A DNA stretch of 64,000 bases, taken from positions 161,541-225,540 of the forward strand of contig NZ_LFNE01000006.1 of the NCBI RefSeq assembly GCF_001045455.1, given 5' to 3'. Shown piece after piece: positions 16,513-25,367 of this stretch (positions are counted from its first letter, which is position 1; every line of letters starts with the position of its first letter). This stretch comes from Chryseobacterium sp. FH2. GTDB lineage: Bacteria > Bacteroidota > Bacteroidia > Flavobacteriales > Weeksellaceae. A model generated the notes under the pieces. The model had not been told where the DNA came from and did no database searches. It saw only the letters and a list, made by a program, of their open reading frames with translations. The position numbers were made by a program, and so were the translations under genes.

Positions 16513-19317
16513 TTATTTCACAGAAATTTCATCAATAAAGATATAGGCATCGCCACCGGCTCCTTGATGCCATTCCGGAAGTTTACCGAAAGGATAAGCC
16601 TTTACTTTGATATAGCGCGTTTCTGTAGGAAGAATATCCGCTGAAAAATCTTTAATCTGGACTTTCTCGTCTTTCGGATCAATTGTATTGTCAACGGTTT
16701 TTAACAGAATGAAATCTTTTCCGTTCATTGAAACGTAATATTCAACTTTTTTAGGCATTAAAATCCATGCTCTGCTGTCTTGCAGGTAGGTTGAAGACAA
16801 TTTATTAATCTGTTGAGGTGAGTTCATATCAATAATTGCCTCAAAAATCTGTCCCTGATAACCATGCCATTCGCCCTTTCTCCAGTTTACATCACCATTA
16901 ATACCATCAATTAAAGCTAATTTACCATTTGCGGTATATTGTGGAGTTGTAGTTGAGTTGATTGTAATATTCCAATGATTTGGTCTTCTATTGAAATTGG
17001 CTGTTACAATTGAGCTTTTTTCGCCATTTCTTTCGGCATAAGCAGAAACCTGAGTGGTTTTTGTAATAATGAAAGGTTCTTTATAAGGTTTGAAGGTTTT
17101 TCTTACATTAGCATCGTTTTCATCCATTGTCATATAATACATTTTATCTTTTGGATTTAATGGAGTGATAGCCACTTTTGTATTAATATCAAAAATTCTG
17201 TCTGCTGCAATTACCGGAGAAGCCGTTAATTCATCATATTTATAATCTTTGAAGTATTTTACATTCTCGAAACCAAGTTTTTTAAGCTCTGTTCTCCCTG
17301 TATTTTTTGTAATGGTTCGTATTGTTCCGTCTTCCAAATGAATTTTAACCTCATCAAAATATGGTGTTGTAGTCTCCCATTCTGGTAGTCCCGGCGTTAC
17401 AGAATAAATTCCCATTGTACTTAGAATGTACCAGGCACTCATTTGTCCGCAGTCTTCGTTTCCAATCAAGCCGTCCGGAGTATTTTTATAAAAATTATCA
17501 AGGATATATTTGATTTTAGCATCCGTTTTTCCAGGCTTATCAACATAATTATATAAATAAGCAATGTGATGGCTGGGTTCATTTCCTTGTGCGTATTGTC
17601 CCATTAAGCCTGTGATATCTACCTGTTCTCTGCCTGTTGTTTTATCCGGAGCAGAAAAAATAGCGTCGATAAACTGTTCAAATTTTTCCTTTCCACCATG
17701 AGCTGCAATCAATCCTGGAATATCTTGTTGGACAGAATAGGAATAATGCCAAGAATTTCCTTCCGTATAATTGTTATTGACTTCTCTTGGATCAAAAGGT
17801 TCGTACCAATTTCCATTTTTTCTCGGCTGCATGAAACCATTCTTTGGATTGTAAAGGTTTTTCCAGTTTTGAGAGCGTTTCATGAAATACTGGTAATCTT
17901 CTTTTTTACCTAAAATTTTAGCCATCTGAGCGATACACCAATCATCGTAAGCATATTCTACGGTTTTTGAAACACTTTCATGTTCATCATCAATACTGAT
18001 ATAATTGTTTTGTTTGTAAGCATTTAAACCAAAAATATCCAACATTGCAGAATTTTTGGAAGCCTCAAATGCTTTTTCATAATCAAATCCTTGAATTCCT
18101 TTTGCCATCGCATCTGCAATCACAGAAACTGAGTGATAACCGATCATACATTCCGTTTCGTTGGAAGCCAGTTCCCAAACCGGAAGTTTTCCGCCCTGTT
18201 CATATTGTTTAATAAAAGTATTGATGAAATCTGCTGTTCTTTTTCTGTCGATTAAAGTCATCAAAGGATGTGCTGCACGGAAGGTATCCCAAAGTGAAAA
18301 AACTGAATAATAATCAAAGCCGTTTGCCGTGTGGAATTTGTTATCACGGCCTCTGTACTTTCCGTCAACGTCCATGTTGATGTTCGGTTGAGTAAAAACA
18401 TGGTACATTGCTGTATAGAAAACTGCAAGTTTATCTGTATCATTTGATTTAACCTCAATTTTTGATAGCTCTTTATCCCAATCTGCAACAGCCTGCTTTT
18501 TAATGTTTTCAAAATCATTAGACTTACCTTCAGCTAACATATTTTTTCCAGCACCTTCATATCCTGTCGGAGAAATTGCCACTTTTACACTTATTTTTTC
18601 TCCTTTTTTAACATTCGCGGAAAATGCTAAGGCTAATTTCGTTCCTGTGAAAAGATTGCTTTCCTGTTTACCATTCACGTTTTTCTTTGAAATTTTCATT
18701 GGTTTTGAAAACTCAATTCTTGCATAAATGTATTGGCTGGTTGCCCAAGCTTCACTTCTTCGGAAAACTTCAATGGTTTTATCATCGATTATTTTAACTT
18801 CTCCTTCGAGCAATTTATCTCTGTGGTTCAGATCTAAAATAATATTTGCATTACCTGCACTATTGAATGTATATTCGTGATAACCGACTCTTTTTGTTGT
18901 TGTCAAACGAACATCGATGTTGTTTTTATCTAATTTTACAGAATAAAATCCTGCTGCTGCCTTTTCGTTTTTGTGTGAAAATTTTGAAGAATACTCTTGG
19001 TTATTCAAGCTTGGATTTCCCATTGTCGGCATTAGCATAATATCTCCGTAATCAGAAACTCCCGTACCGTTCAGATGGGTGTGTGAGAAACCGTAAATCA
19101 CTGAATCTGAATAATGATAACCGCCACAACCGTCCCAGCTTCCATCCACTCTAGTGTCAGGTGAAAGCTGTACCATTCCGAAAGGAACAATGGCTCCCGG
19201 GAATGTATGACCGTGTCCTCCGGTACCTATAAAGGGATTTACATATTGTGAAAAGTTTTGTGAAAATGCATTATGAGCGACAATTCCTAAAAGAATAGCT
19301 AAAATTTTTTTCATCAT
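16513..19317 (-). CDS. GH92 family alpha-mannosidase, secreted
   Basis: A 934-residue glycoside hydrolase of family GH92, exo-acting calcium-dependent alpha-mannosidases that trim mannose from N-glycans or mannans. A signal peptide (ILLGIVAHNAFSQ) is followed by the family N-terminal domain beginning YVNPFIGTGGHGHTFPGA. The catalytic (alpha/alpha)6 barrel shows VFSLWDTFRAAHPL, EGNSWHYSYSVQQD, GNEPSHHIAYLYN and GQMSAWYILSTMG. After about residue 760 a discoidin/F5/8-type carbohydrate-binding domain is likely, ending with AYIFIDEISVK. No SusC/D pair lies nearby, so it is not in a classic polysaccharide locus. Confidence 0.93.
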   Translation of the reverse strand: MMKKILAILLGIVAHNAFSQNFSQYVNPFIGTGGHGHTFPGAIVPFGMVQLSPDTRVDGSWDGCGGYHYSDSVIYGFSHTHLNGTGVSDYGDIMLMPTMGNPSLNNQEYSSKFSHKNEKAAAGFYSVKLDKNNIDVRLTTTKRVGYHEYTFNSAGNANIILDLNHRDKLLEGEVKIIDDKTIEVFRRSEAWATSQYIYARIEFSKPMKISKKNVNGKQESNLFTGTKLALAFSANVKKGEKISVKVAISPTGYEGAGKNMLAEGKSNDFENIKKQAVADWDKELSKIEVKSNDTDKLAVFYTAMYHVFTQPNINMDVDGKYRGRDNKFHTANGFDYYSVFSLWDTFRAAHPLMTLIDRKRTADFINTFIKQYEQGGKLPVWELASNETECMIGYHSVSVIADAMAKGIQGFDYEKAFEASKNSAMLDIFGLNAYKQNNYISIDDEHESVSKTVEYAYDDWCIAQMAKILGKKEDYQYFMKRSQNWKNLYNPKNGFMQPRKNGNWYEPFDPREVNNNYTEGNSWHYSYSVQQDIPGLIAAHGGKEKFEQFIDAIFSAPDKTTGREQVDITGLMGQYAQGNEPSHHIAYLYNYVDKPGKTDAKIKYILDNFYKNTPDGLIGNEDCGQMSAWYILSTMGIYSVTPGLPEWETTTPYFDEVKIHLEDGTIRTITKNTGRTELKKLGFENVKYFKDYKYDELTASPVIAADRIFDINTKVAITPLNPKDKMYYMTMDENDANVRKTFKPYKEPFIITKTTQVSAYAERNGEKSSIVTANFNRRPNHWNITINSTTTPQYTANGKLALIDGINGDVNWRKGEWHGYQGQIFEAIIDMNSPQQINKLSSTYLQDSRAWILMPKKVEYYVSMNGKDFILLKTVDNTIDPKDEKVQIKDFSADILPTETRYIKVKAYPFGKLPEWHQGAGGDAYIFIDEISVK

Positions 19318-19416
19318 ACAAAGAATTAAATTTCGCCTAAAATACTATAAAATTTGGATTCACAAAAGAAAATATCTATCATTGCGTTTACTTATTCTAA
19401 ATAGGTAAAAATTGCG

Positions 19417-19424
19417 TAAATTTG
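19417..19424 (+). promoter_or_regulatory. Candidate -7 promoter element of mrp
   Basis: TAAATTTG fits TAnnTTTG and lies 20 bases ahead of the mrp start codon in the intergenic region shared with the divergent GH92 gene. No clear -33 element was seen. Confidence 0.4.
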
Positions 19425-19443
19425 TAAACAATTTATTTAGTTT

Positions 19444-20550
19444 ATGTTGACGAAAGAAAAGGTACAGGATTTCCTTAAAGAGATAGAGGTTGATGATTTG
19501 GTGAATAACCTTCAGATAATGGGTAATGACGTGTATATTGACATGACAGCCCACTCACCTGCAATGCATGAAAAGAAAAAACTTGAAGCGGCAATGAAGC
19601 AGGCTTTTGCAAGTGAATTTGGTGAAGAAGTTCATTTAAAGCTGAAGATTGTTTCTCCGGAACCGAGTGAAATTCAGCAAAGTCAGATAAAAGGAAAACA
19701 AATTCCTGGAATTCAAAATATTATTGCTATTGCTTCCGGAAAAGGGGGGGTTGGTAAGTCTACGGTTTCTGCAAATATGGCAGTTACATTGGCAAAAATG
19801 GGCTTCAAAGTAGGTTTATTAGATGCCGATATTTACGGGCCGTCTGTTCCTACAATGTTTGATACGGAAGGTCAAAAACCAATTTCTGTAGAGGTTAATG
19901 GGAAGAGCTTAATGAAACCCATCGAAAATTATGGTGTGAAAATGCTGTCAATAGGTTATTTTTCAGGTTCTAATCAGGCGGTGGTTTGGAGAGGTCCGAT
20001 GGCTTCAAAAGCATTAAATCAGATGATTAGAGATGCAGCTTGGGGAGAATTAGACTTTTTATTAATAGATTTACCTCCGGGAACAGGTGATATTCACTTG
20101 TCTATCATTCAGGAAGTTCCTGTAACAGGTGCAGTGATTGTAAGTACGCCTCAGCATGTGGCTCTGGCAGATGTAAGAAAAGGTATTGCGATGTTCCAGA
20201 TGGAAAGCATTAATATTCCTGTGCTTGGATTAGTCGAAAATATGGCGTATTTTACACCGGAAGAATTACCAGACAATAAATATTATATTTTTGGAAACCA
20301 GGGAGCGCAATATTTGGCAGAAGATTTGGGAATTCCTGTGCTGGGAGAAATTCCTTTAATCCAGAGCATCAGAGAAGCAGGAGATGTGGGTAGACCGGCT
20401 GCTTTGCAGGAAAATTCTAAAATTGCTGATATTTATACTGAAACTGCACGTAAAATGGTAGAGAGCCTTGTAGAAAGAAATAAAAGTCTTCCTCCGACAG
20501 AAGCCGTGAAAATTACTACAATGGCAGGCTGTTCACCGAAAGCAAAATAG
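19444..20550 (+). CDS. mrp: Mrp/NBP35-type Fe-S cluster carrier ATPase
   Basis: A 368-residue P-loop protein of the ApbC/Mrp group, which binds and passes on [4Fe-4S] clusters in the cytoplasm. Residues 1-80 form the MIP18/DUF59-type domain. The deviant Walker A GKGGVGKST (Lys105) is followed by DADIYGPSVPTM and DLPPGTGD. The usual CPxC cluster motif is not seen: near residue 270 the text reads ENMAYF where many homologues have ENMSxFxCPxC, so cluster binding may depend on the C-terminal Cys in AGCSPK. The NifU-type gene follows 43 bases later, supporting a joint role in cluster assembly. Confidence 0.9.
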   Translation: MLTKEKVQDFLKEIEVDDLVNNLQIMGNDVYIDMTAHSPAMHEKKKLEAAMKQAFASEFGEEVHLKLKIVSPEPSEIQQSQIKGKQIPGIQNIIAIASGKGGVGKSTVSANMAVTLAKMGFKVGLLDADIYGPSVPTMFDTEGQKPISVEVNGKSLMKPIENYGVKMLSIGYFSGSNQAVVWRGPMASKALNQMIRDAAWGELDFLLIDLPPGTGDIHLSIIQEVPVTGAVIVSTPQHVALADVRKGIAMFQMESINIPVLGLVENMAYFTPEELPDNKYYIFGNQGAQYLAEDLGIPVLGEIPLIQSIREAGDVGRPAALQENSKIADIYTETARKMVESLVERNKSLPPTEAVKITTMAGCSPKAK

Positions 20551-20593
20551 TTATTTTTTTAAACCTGAAAAACCGAATTGAACAGAAAAAAAT

Positions 20594-20842
20594 ATGGAAA
20601 CAAATATAACACACGAAGATACAGTAACAAGAGTAATGGAAGCTCTGGAGAGCATCAGGCCATTTTTAAATAAAGATGGTGGTGATATTGAGCTTATTGA
20701 TGTGAAGGATAACTTAGTTTATGTAAAACTTTTAGGAAACTGTTCCGGATGTTCATTGAATTTTTCTACACTGAAATTAGGAGTGGAAAATACAATCAAA
20801 CAGCATGCGCCGGAGATTGAAAAAGTTATAAACGTAGAATAA
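20594..20842 (+). CDS. NifU C-terminal domain Fe-S scaffold protein
   Basis: An 82-residue stand-alone NifU C-terminal (Nfu-type) domain. The cluster ligands are the two cysteines of NCSGCS, with the upstream GGDIELIDV and downstream TLKLGVENTIK segments typical of the family. Such proteins carry a [4Fe-4S] cluster between two monomers and deliver it to targets. It lies in an apparent operon with mrp and ends just before a strong terminator. Confidence 0.93.
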   Translation: METNITHEDTVTRVMEALESIRPFLNKDGGDIELIDVKDNLVYVKLLGNCSGCSLNFSTLKLGVENTIKQHAPEIEKVINVE

Positions 20843-20864
20843 AAATAACAGCAAATATATTTTT

Positions 20865-20890
20865 AAGGCAGGTTTTTACCTGCCTTTTTT
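20865..20890 (+). terminator. Rho-independent terminator of the mrp-nifU operon
   Basis: AAGGCAGGT pairs perfectly with ACCTGCCTT around TTTT, followed by further Ts, 23 bases after the stop codon. Confidence 0.85.
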
Positions 20891-20947
20891 GTTAAATAGT
20901 TTTAGGTTTCGGCAAGCGGAGCTTGCCGAAACCTAAAACTATTTAAC
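20891..20947. repeat. Perfect 27-base inverted repeat, hairpin with 3-base loop
   Basis: Bases 20891-20917 (GTTAAATAGTTTTAGG onward) are exactly complementary to 20921-20947, with GGA as loop. It lies immediately after the operon terminator and is far longer than a normal terminator stem. It could be a palindromic dispersed element. Confidence 0.85.
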
Positions 20948-21053
20948 ATTTAATTTAAAATAACCTATCCGAATTTGTTTGATTATTTTCCAGGTTTTTA
21001 ACATGATCAATATTCTGTCCATTTTGCTAAATCTGATAAAATTTCTCAACAAC

Positions 21054-21084
21054 AAAAAAAGCCCCGGACTCATCCGAAGCTTTT
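21054..21084 (-). terminator. Terminator after the Calx-beta/T9SS protein gene
   Basis: On the minus strand, AGCTTCGGA pairs with TCCGGGGCT (two G-U pairs) and is followed by seven Ts, 23 bases beyond the stop codon. Confidence 0.75.
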
Positions 21085-21106
21085 CAATCAACTAAATAAT
21101 ATATAT

Positions 21107-24100
21107 CTATTTTACAATTACTCTTTTTATTTCTCCTTCAGAAGTTTTTATTATATAAACTCCTGTAGAAAGTTTTGAAGTATCAATTGTCAGAGTATTT
21201 TTCCCTTTTCCAATTAATTTTCCGGACATATCATATAATTCGTAACCTTGAGCTCTGTTGAAATATAAGGTATTTCCTTTTGCAACAGGATTTGGGAATA
21301 CATTGAATGTTGCTTTCTCAGGTTTTGTTTCACTTGTTTCCAATACTGCTGAATTAGCAACTTCATACATCGATAAAGTTCCGCTGATTTCGTTAGCTAT
21401 AATTACATATCCCTTTCCAGTAGTTGTATTTTCTGGAGCAATATAGATAATTCCTTCAGGGCCGTTGTCACCCCCATAAGCAGAGGTTGAACGAGAATGT
21501 TTATAATCTGTGAAAGTAGGGTTATTAGGATCTGTTATGTTGTAAACCATCACACCACCTGTCCTTTCCAATGTGATGAAAGCATAAGTTTGCCCATTAA
21601 TGGTTGCTAAAGTTACACCTTCCGGTTCGGGGCCTTTTGCCCGGCTTCTGCTTTTAGCTCCATTTGATTCGTTATCAGCATTGAAAATCAAAGGATGACT
21701 GGCAGCGATATATCTTTCAAACCTGTCACCACTGTCATAAACAATCTGTTTTGTATCTGCATTAAAAATTGAAAACGAACGGGCTCCCAACGCTGCAATT
21801 TCTTCGAATTCATTATCTCCATCTGTATTTCCGGTTGCATTTGAAACCCTGAATCTTCCTAGATTGTAAGATGCTTTTAATATGGCAGATTGAGGAAAAA
21901 GCGCCGGATCTAAGATGTAATCACTTGCTCCAACAGTAGTTCTCTCGCTGAAACCGGATAAATCTTTTTCATCCCCTTCATTGGCTGTCACAATATAATT
22001 TGTACCGCCCACTTTATAGTTCTGAACCGCATCAGGAATAAAATATGCTTTTACAGGCCAGTTGGCAATTAAAACCTCTCCGTTATTGTCTGAAGCATCA
22101 AAGCCGTTTCCTGGGAGGCTCATATCTTTTTTTCCTAATCCCCAAATGCTCGTAATAGCTTTTGTAGTAAGGTTAATTTCAGCAATTGCATTATTTTCCT
22201 GAAGAGTAACCCAAGCTTTTTGACTGTCAGAACTTATCGTAACATATTCGGGTTCTAAATCTTGTGAAAGTGTATTGTTAGTTCTTACTTTTCGTAAACC
22301 TGTTGCTGTCAACGCAGCAACTTGTGAATCGAAAGCATTAAAATTAAGGGTAGTGACATTACTTTGAGTCAGATTTCCAATTCCTCCTGAGATATCAATA
22401 ATACTGATGGTTCCTTCAGGGTCTACTGTGTAAGCATCGTTTGGTTCGCCTTCGTTTGCGGTAATCACTTTTGTTCCGTCTGGTGTGAAAGTTACCATAT
22501 CCGGTAAGGCTCCGACAGTAACCTGCTTCAAGAAATTTCCATTAATGTCAAAGAAAACGACAGAACCATTCTGTTGAGGATTGGTATTTGGAGATGCAGC
22601 GGCAATGATTCCATTTTTTACGGCGATACTTGTAATTCCGCCATAAGGAGCCATATTTATAGTGTTAATGACCGTTGGAGTATTAGGGTTGCTAAAATTA
22701 ATGATATCAAAAACATTACTAATGGAACTGATTGTAAATAATCTTTGAGTTGCAGGATCATGAACTACAATTTCCGTAGAACTGTTATTATTTCCGGACG
22801 GATCAAAACTTCCGATATAATTTAACTGGATTTGATTGGAAGGAACCGGAGCCGGTTTATCATTATCAACTATATAAACTGTAGCATTGCTGTCGCCGGA
22901 AATTGTTGCTCCAGCCGGATTTTCGAGGCTTAAAACAAAATATTCAGCCTGTTGTTCTTCCAGATTGTCATCAATAATAGGAATATTTACCGTATAGCTC
23001 GCCGTTGATGGCGTGATATTGATGGTCTGATTGGCAAAAGTAAAATCATTGCTGTTGGCTGTACTGAAAGGGGCTGGTTTTACAACTAAATTTACAGTAG
23101 AATGGGAAGGGTTGTTCACATTAATTTTAAATGCTAAACTTCCTGCATTTTCATTTACTTTAATGAAATTTTTATCTAAAGAAATCGAAGTTCCGGCTGT
23201 AGTGAAAGTGCTTGAAGTAATTGATGTTACCCCATTGTCACTGAAATCTTCAACTGTATTGGGTTTTAAGGCTAGATAATAAGTCTGGTTTGGGACTAAA
23301 CCTGAAACAGGGATAATTGTAATTTTATTGTTGCTGAAAGTAGTTGTAAAGGGAACCTGAGTGCCTGTGGAATTATCCAGACGGAGCTCAACAAGATTTT
23401 GGGCATTAGAATCGGTGATTGCAGAATTGTCTGTTAATCTTACATTTTCATTGAATGAAATAGTAGGATTTACAGTGGTAGAAGCGTTATTTGTACTGTT
23501 TGTTGGTAAATAAGTTACCGTAGGTGGAGTAGTATCTGTAGTGGTGGTCGCAGTAGCATCTACTGTGAAATTGTCGAAACGATTGTTGCCTACATCTCCA
23601 CCTGCACCTGTGGAAAACTCGACTTTTAATTTAAAATTAGGATTATTGGCAACGCCTGAAATTGCCGAAAAATCAAAGGTAATCAGTTGTGGATTGGCAT
23701 CTTGAGGAGAAACTGTTTGATAAGGCTGGAAAGTTGTTCCATCCGTAGAATAAGACCAAGCCTGAGTTCCTGCTCCGGAACCTGACCTTCTTGTCGTGAA
23801 TTTTACAACGACATTGTTGTAACCTGTTGTGGGCAAATTGAATTGTAAATTACCGTTAATAGGAAAGTTATATCTTAAATGAGTACCGGAAGGGTCTCCG
23901 TTTCTTGCGTTCAGGTTTTCAGTATTGAAATTTTGTCCTGTTCCACCTGCAAAATCAATTTCTGTGGTTCCGTTTGTGACAGCTGTCAGAGAACCATTCA
24001 GCAATGTTGATGTAGGCGCAGTGATAGTCGCAGCTGAGGTATTATTATTAAAATTCCAATAATGGATAAGAGTCTGCCCGAAAAGCCCGCCATTCAAAAA

Positions 24101-24145
24101 AAACGCAGCAATCACTGACCCTTTTAAAAGGTAATTTTTGATCAT
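21107..24145 (-). CDS. Large secreted Calx-beta / choice-of-anchor-I type protein with T9SS sorting domain
   Basis: A 1012-residue exported protein. After a signal peptide come a lectin-like N-terminal part (HYWNFNN; about 20-190), a bacterial Ig-like domain (TPPTVTYLPTNS; about 200-320), a Calx-beta domain (IDDNLEEQQAEYFVLSLENP; about 325-430) and a seven-bladed-propeller-like part of about 480 residues (VFTPDGTKVITANEGEPND; DLEPEYVTISSDSQKAWVTLQE; PEGIIYI), as in the choice-of-anchor I family. It ends with a type A T9SS sorting domain (FNVFPNP; LSTGVYIIK), so it is moved across the outer membrane by the type IX secretion system. Its job may be extracellular phosphatase-like or binding; this is uncertain. 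Confidence 0.87.
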   Translation of the reverse strand: MIKNYLLKGSVIAAFFLNGGLFGQTLIHYWNFNNNTSAATITAPTSTLLNGSLTAVTNGTTEIDFAGGTGQNFNTENLNARNGDPSGTHLRYNFPINGNLQFNLPTTGYNNVVVKFTTRRSGSGAGTQAWSYSTDGTTFQPYQTVSPQDANPQLITFDFSAISGVANNPNFKLKVEFSTGAGGDVGNNRFDNFTVDATATTTTDTTPPTVTYLPTNSTNNASTTVNPTISFNENVRLTDNSAITDSNAQNLVELRLDNSTGTQVPFTTTFSNNKITIIPVSGLVPNQTYYLALKPNTVEDFSDNGVTSITSSTFTTAGTSISLDKNFIKVNENAGSLAFKINVNNPSHSTVNLVVKPAPFSTANSNDFTFANQTINITPSTASYTVNIPIIDDNLEEQQAEYFVLSLENPAGATISGDSNATVYIVDNDKPAPVPSNQIQLNYIGSFDPSGNNNSSTEIVVHDPATQRLFTISSISNVFDIINFSNPNTPTVINTINMAPYGGITSIAVKNGIIAAASPNTNPQQNGSVVFFDINGNFLKQVTVGALPDMVTFTPDGTKVITANEGEPNDAYTVDPEGTISIIDISGGIGNLTQSNVTTLNFNAFDSQVAALTATGLRKVRTNNTLSQDLEPEYVTISSDSQKAWVTLQENNAIAEINLTTKAITSIWGLGKKDMSLPGNGFDASDNNGEVLIANWPVKAYFIPDAVQNYKVGGTNYIVTANEGDEKDLSGFSERTTVGASDYILDPALFPQSAILKASYNLGRFRVSNATGNTDGDNEFEEIAALGARSFSIFNADTKQIVYDSGDRFERYIAASHPLIFNADNESNGAKSRSRAKGPEPEGVTLATINGQTYAFITLERTGGVMVYNITDPNNPTFTDYKHSRSTSAYGGDNGPEGIIYIAPENTTTGKGYVIIANEISGTLSMYEVANSAVLETSETKPEKATFNVFPNPVAKGNTLYFNRAQGYELYDMSGKLIGKGKNTLTIDTSKLSTGVYIIKTSEGEIKRVIVK

Positions 24146-24365
24146 TTTTACTTAAATTATATTAATGCAAAAATGAACTTTCTCTTTTGTAAATATTTTA
24201 AGCGAATTTTAAATAATTCTTAACAATAATGTAATAATTGTGATTTTATGAAATATTGAAAATGAAATAAGAAGTTAAAAATTTTTACAGTTTTGCTAAA
24301 TTTCAAAAAGAATTATCTTTTCCTAAATAAGAAAAGAATAATGACTTTTTAATTGCTGATTTGTT

Positions 24366-24506
24366 TCATTTTTTTGGTTGTGTAAGATACATCTGATTTG
24401 ATGATTTCTCAATAGGATGCTTTTGCATATAAAAAAATCCTGAAATTGCTGTCAAGACTAGTAAAACGAAAATAACCAGAACAATTCTTTTTAACATTTC
24501 TTTCAT
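24366..24506 (-). CDS. Small single-span membrane protein
   Basis: A 46-residue open frame, MKEMLKRIVLVIFVLLVL at the start, with one strong transmembrane helix (about residues 7-26) and a short polar C-terminus ending in TQPKK. Its ATG overlaps the TGA stop of the upstream NAD(P)-binding gene as ATGA, the usual sign of translational coupling. Function is unknown. Confidence rests on the coupling, the positively charged N-terminus and the clean hydrophobic helix; it is too short for similarity alone to be convincing. Confidence 0.6.
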   Translation of the reverse strand: MKEMLKRIVLVIFVLLVLTAISGFFYMQKHPIEKSSNQMYLTQPKK

Positions 24507-25156
24507 ATAGCTAAATTTTTGATGTCCTTAATTTCTAAAATGGAAGTAGGATAGCCCTTTTGTACCGCATTGATCATTGCTTTTCCCACTTCATGTAAAG
24601 TTAATGATTTTGAAGGTAAAAAAATAGGAAAAAGTAAAATAAAAGGTTTAAAGAACCATTTTACATTTTCCTGACCGTCAACAGGTTTCATAAATCCGGG
24701 ACGGAAATTGTATTCACCCCGGAAGCCAAGTTTTTTTAAGTGATTTTCTGTTTTTCCTTTTATTCTTGCCCACATCAGTTTTCCACTTTCTGTTTTATCT
24801 GTATGTGCTCCTGAAACGTAATTGAAAACCATATCCTGATTTTGGGATAAAAGAACTTTTGCAAAGTGCAGGGTAGTATCATAAGTGATTTTGGTATAGT
24901 CCTTTTCGCTCATTCCTACACTGCTTATCCCGGCGCAAAAGAAACATGCGTTGTAACCTTTAAAATTTTCATCATTTTCATCGATTTTTAGAAAATCCGG
25001 AACAATGTACTCTTTTAATTTAACGTGTTTTTTTCCTGAAGGTTTTCTGCTTACACTCAGAATTTCTGAAACGTTCGGATTTTCCAGGCATTCCATTAGA
25101 ACTCCTTCTCCTACCATTCCTGTTGCTCCTGTTATAATTATTTTGATTGGGTTCAT
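24503..25156 (-). CDS. NAD(P)-binding Rossmann-fold protein, HTATIP2/epimerase-like
   Basis: A 217-residue short-chain-dehydrogenase-like protein. The dinucleotide-binding motif is TGATGMVGEGV (about residues 10-20), followed by the CFFCAGISS segment and an NYVSGAHTDK stretch where a Tyr/Ser pair might act. The overall pattern resembles atypical SDRs of the HTATIP2/YbjT group, often redox sensors or oxidoreductases of unknown substrate. Its stop codon overlaps the start of the small membrane-protein gene by four bases. Confidence 0.82.
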   Translation of the reverse strand: MNPIKIIITGATGMVGEGVLMECLENPNVSEILSVSRKPSGKKHVKLKEYIVPDFLKIDENDENFKGYNACFFCAGISSVGMSEKDYTKITYDTTLHFAKVLLSQNQDMVFNYVSGAHTDKTESGKLMWARIKGKTENHLKKLGFRGEYNFRPGFMKPVDGQENVKWFFKPFILLFPIFLPSKSLTLHEVGKAMINAVQKGYPTSILEIKDIKNLAI

Positions 25157-25318
25157 TTCTTTATAGTTGTTATTGTGATGACGTTTCCGGGTTTACTTTT
25201 ACTTTAAACTAAAAGCAAATTATATATTTTTTATAATATATTATAATGAGTAGGAAATGAAAGCTATAAAAAGTGAATTTGAGCGAAAAGTATAAGCGAA
25301 AGCTGGGAATAAATAAGA

Positions 25319-25347
25319 AACCAGTCACAAAATGCAACCGGTCTCAA
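25319..25347 (-). terminator. Terminator after ppx
   Basis: On the minus strand, GAGACCGGTTGCA pairs with TGTGACTGGTTTC using several G-U pairs. It lies about 20 bases after the ppx stop. The stem is long but not followed by a long T run. Confidence 0.5.
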
Positions 25348-25367
25348 AGTTTTTATAAGTTTAAAAA

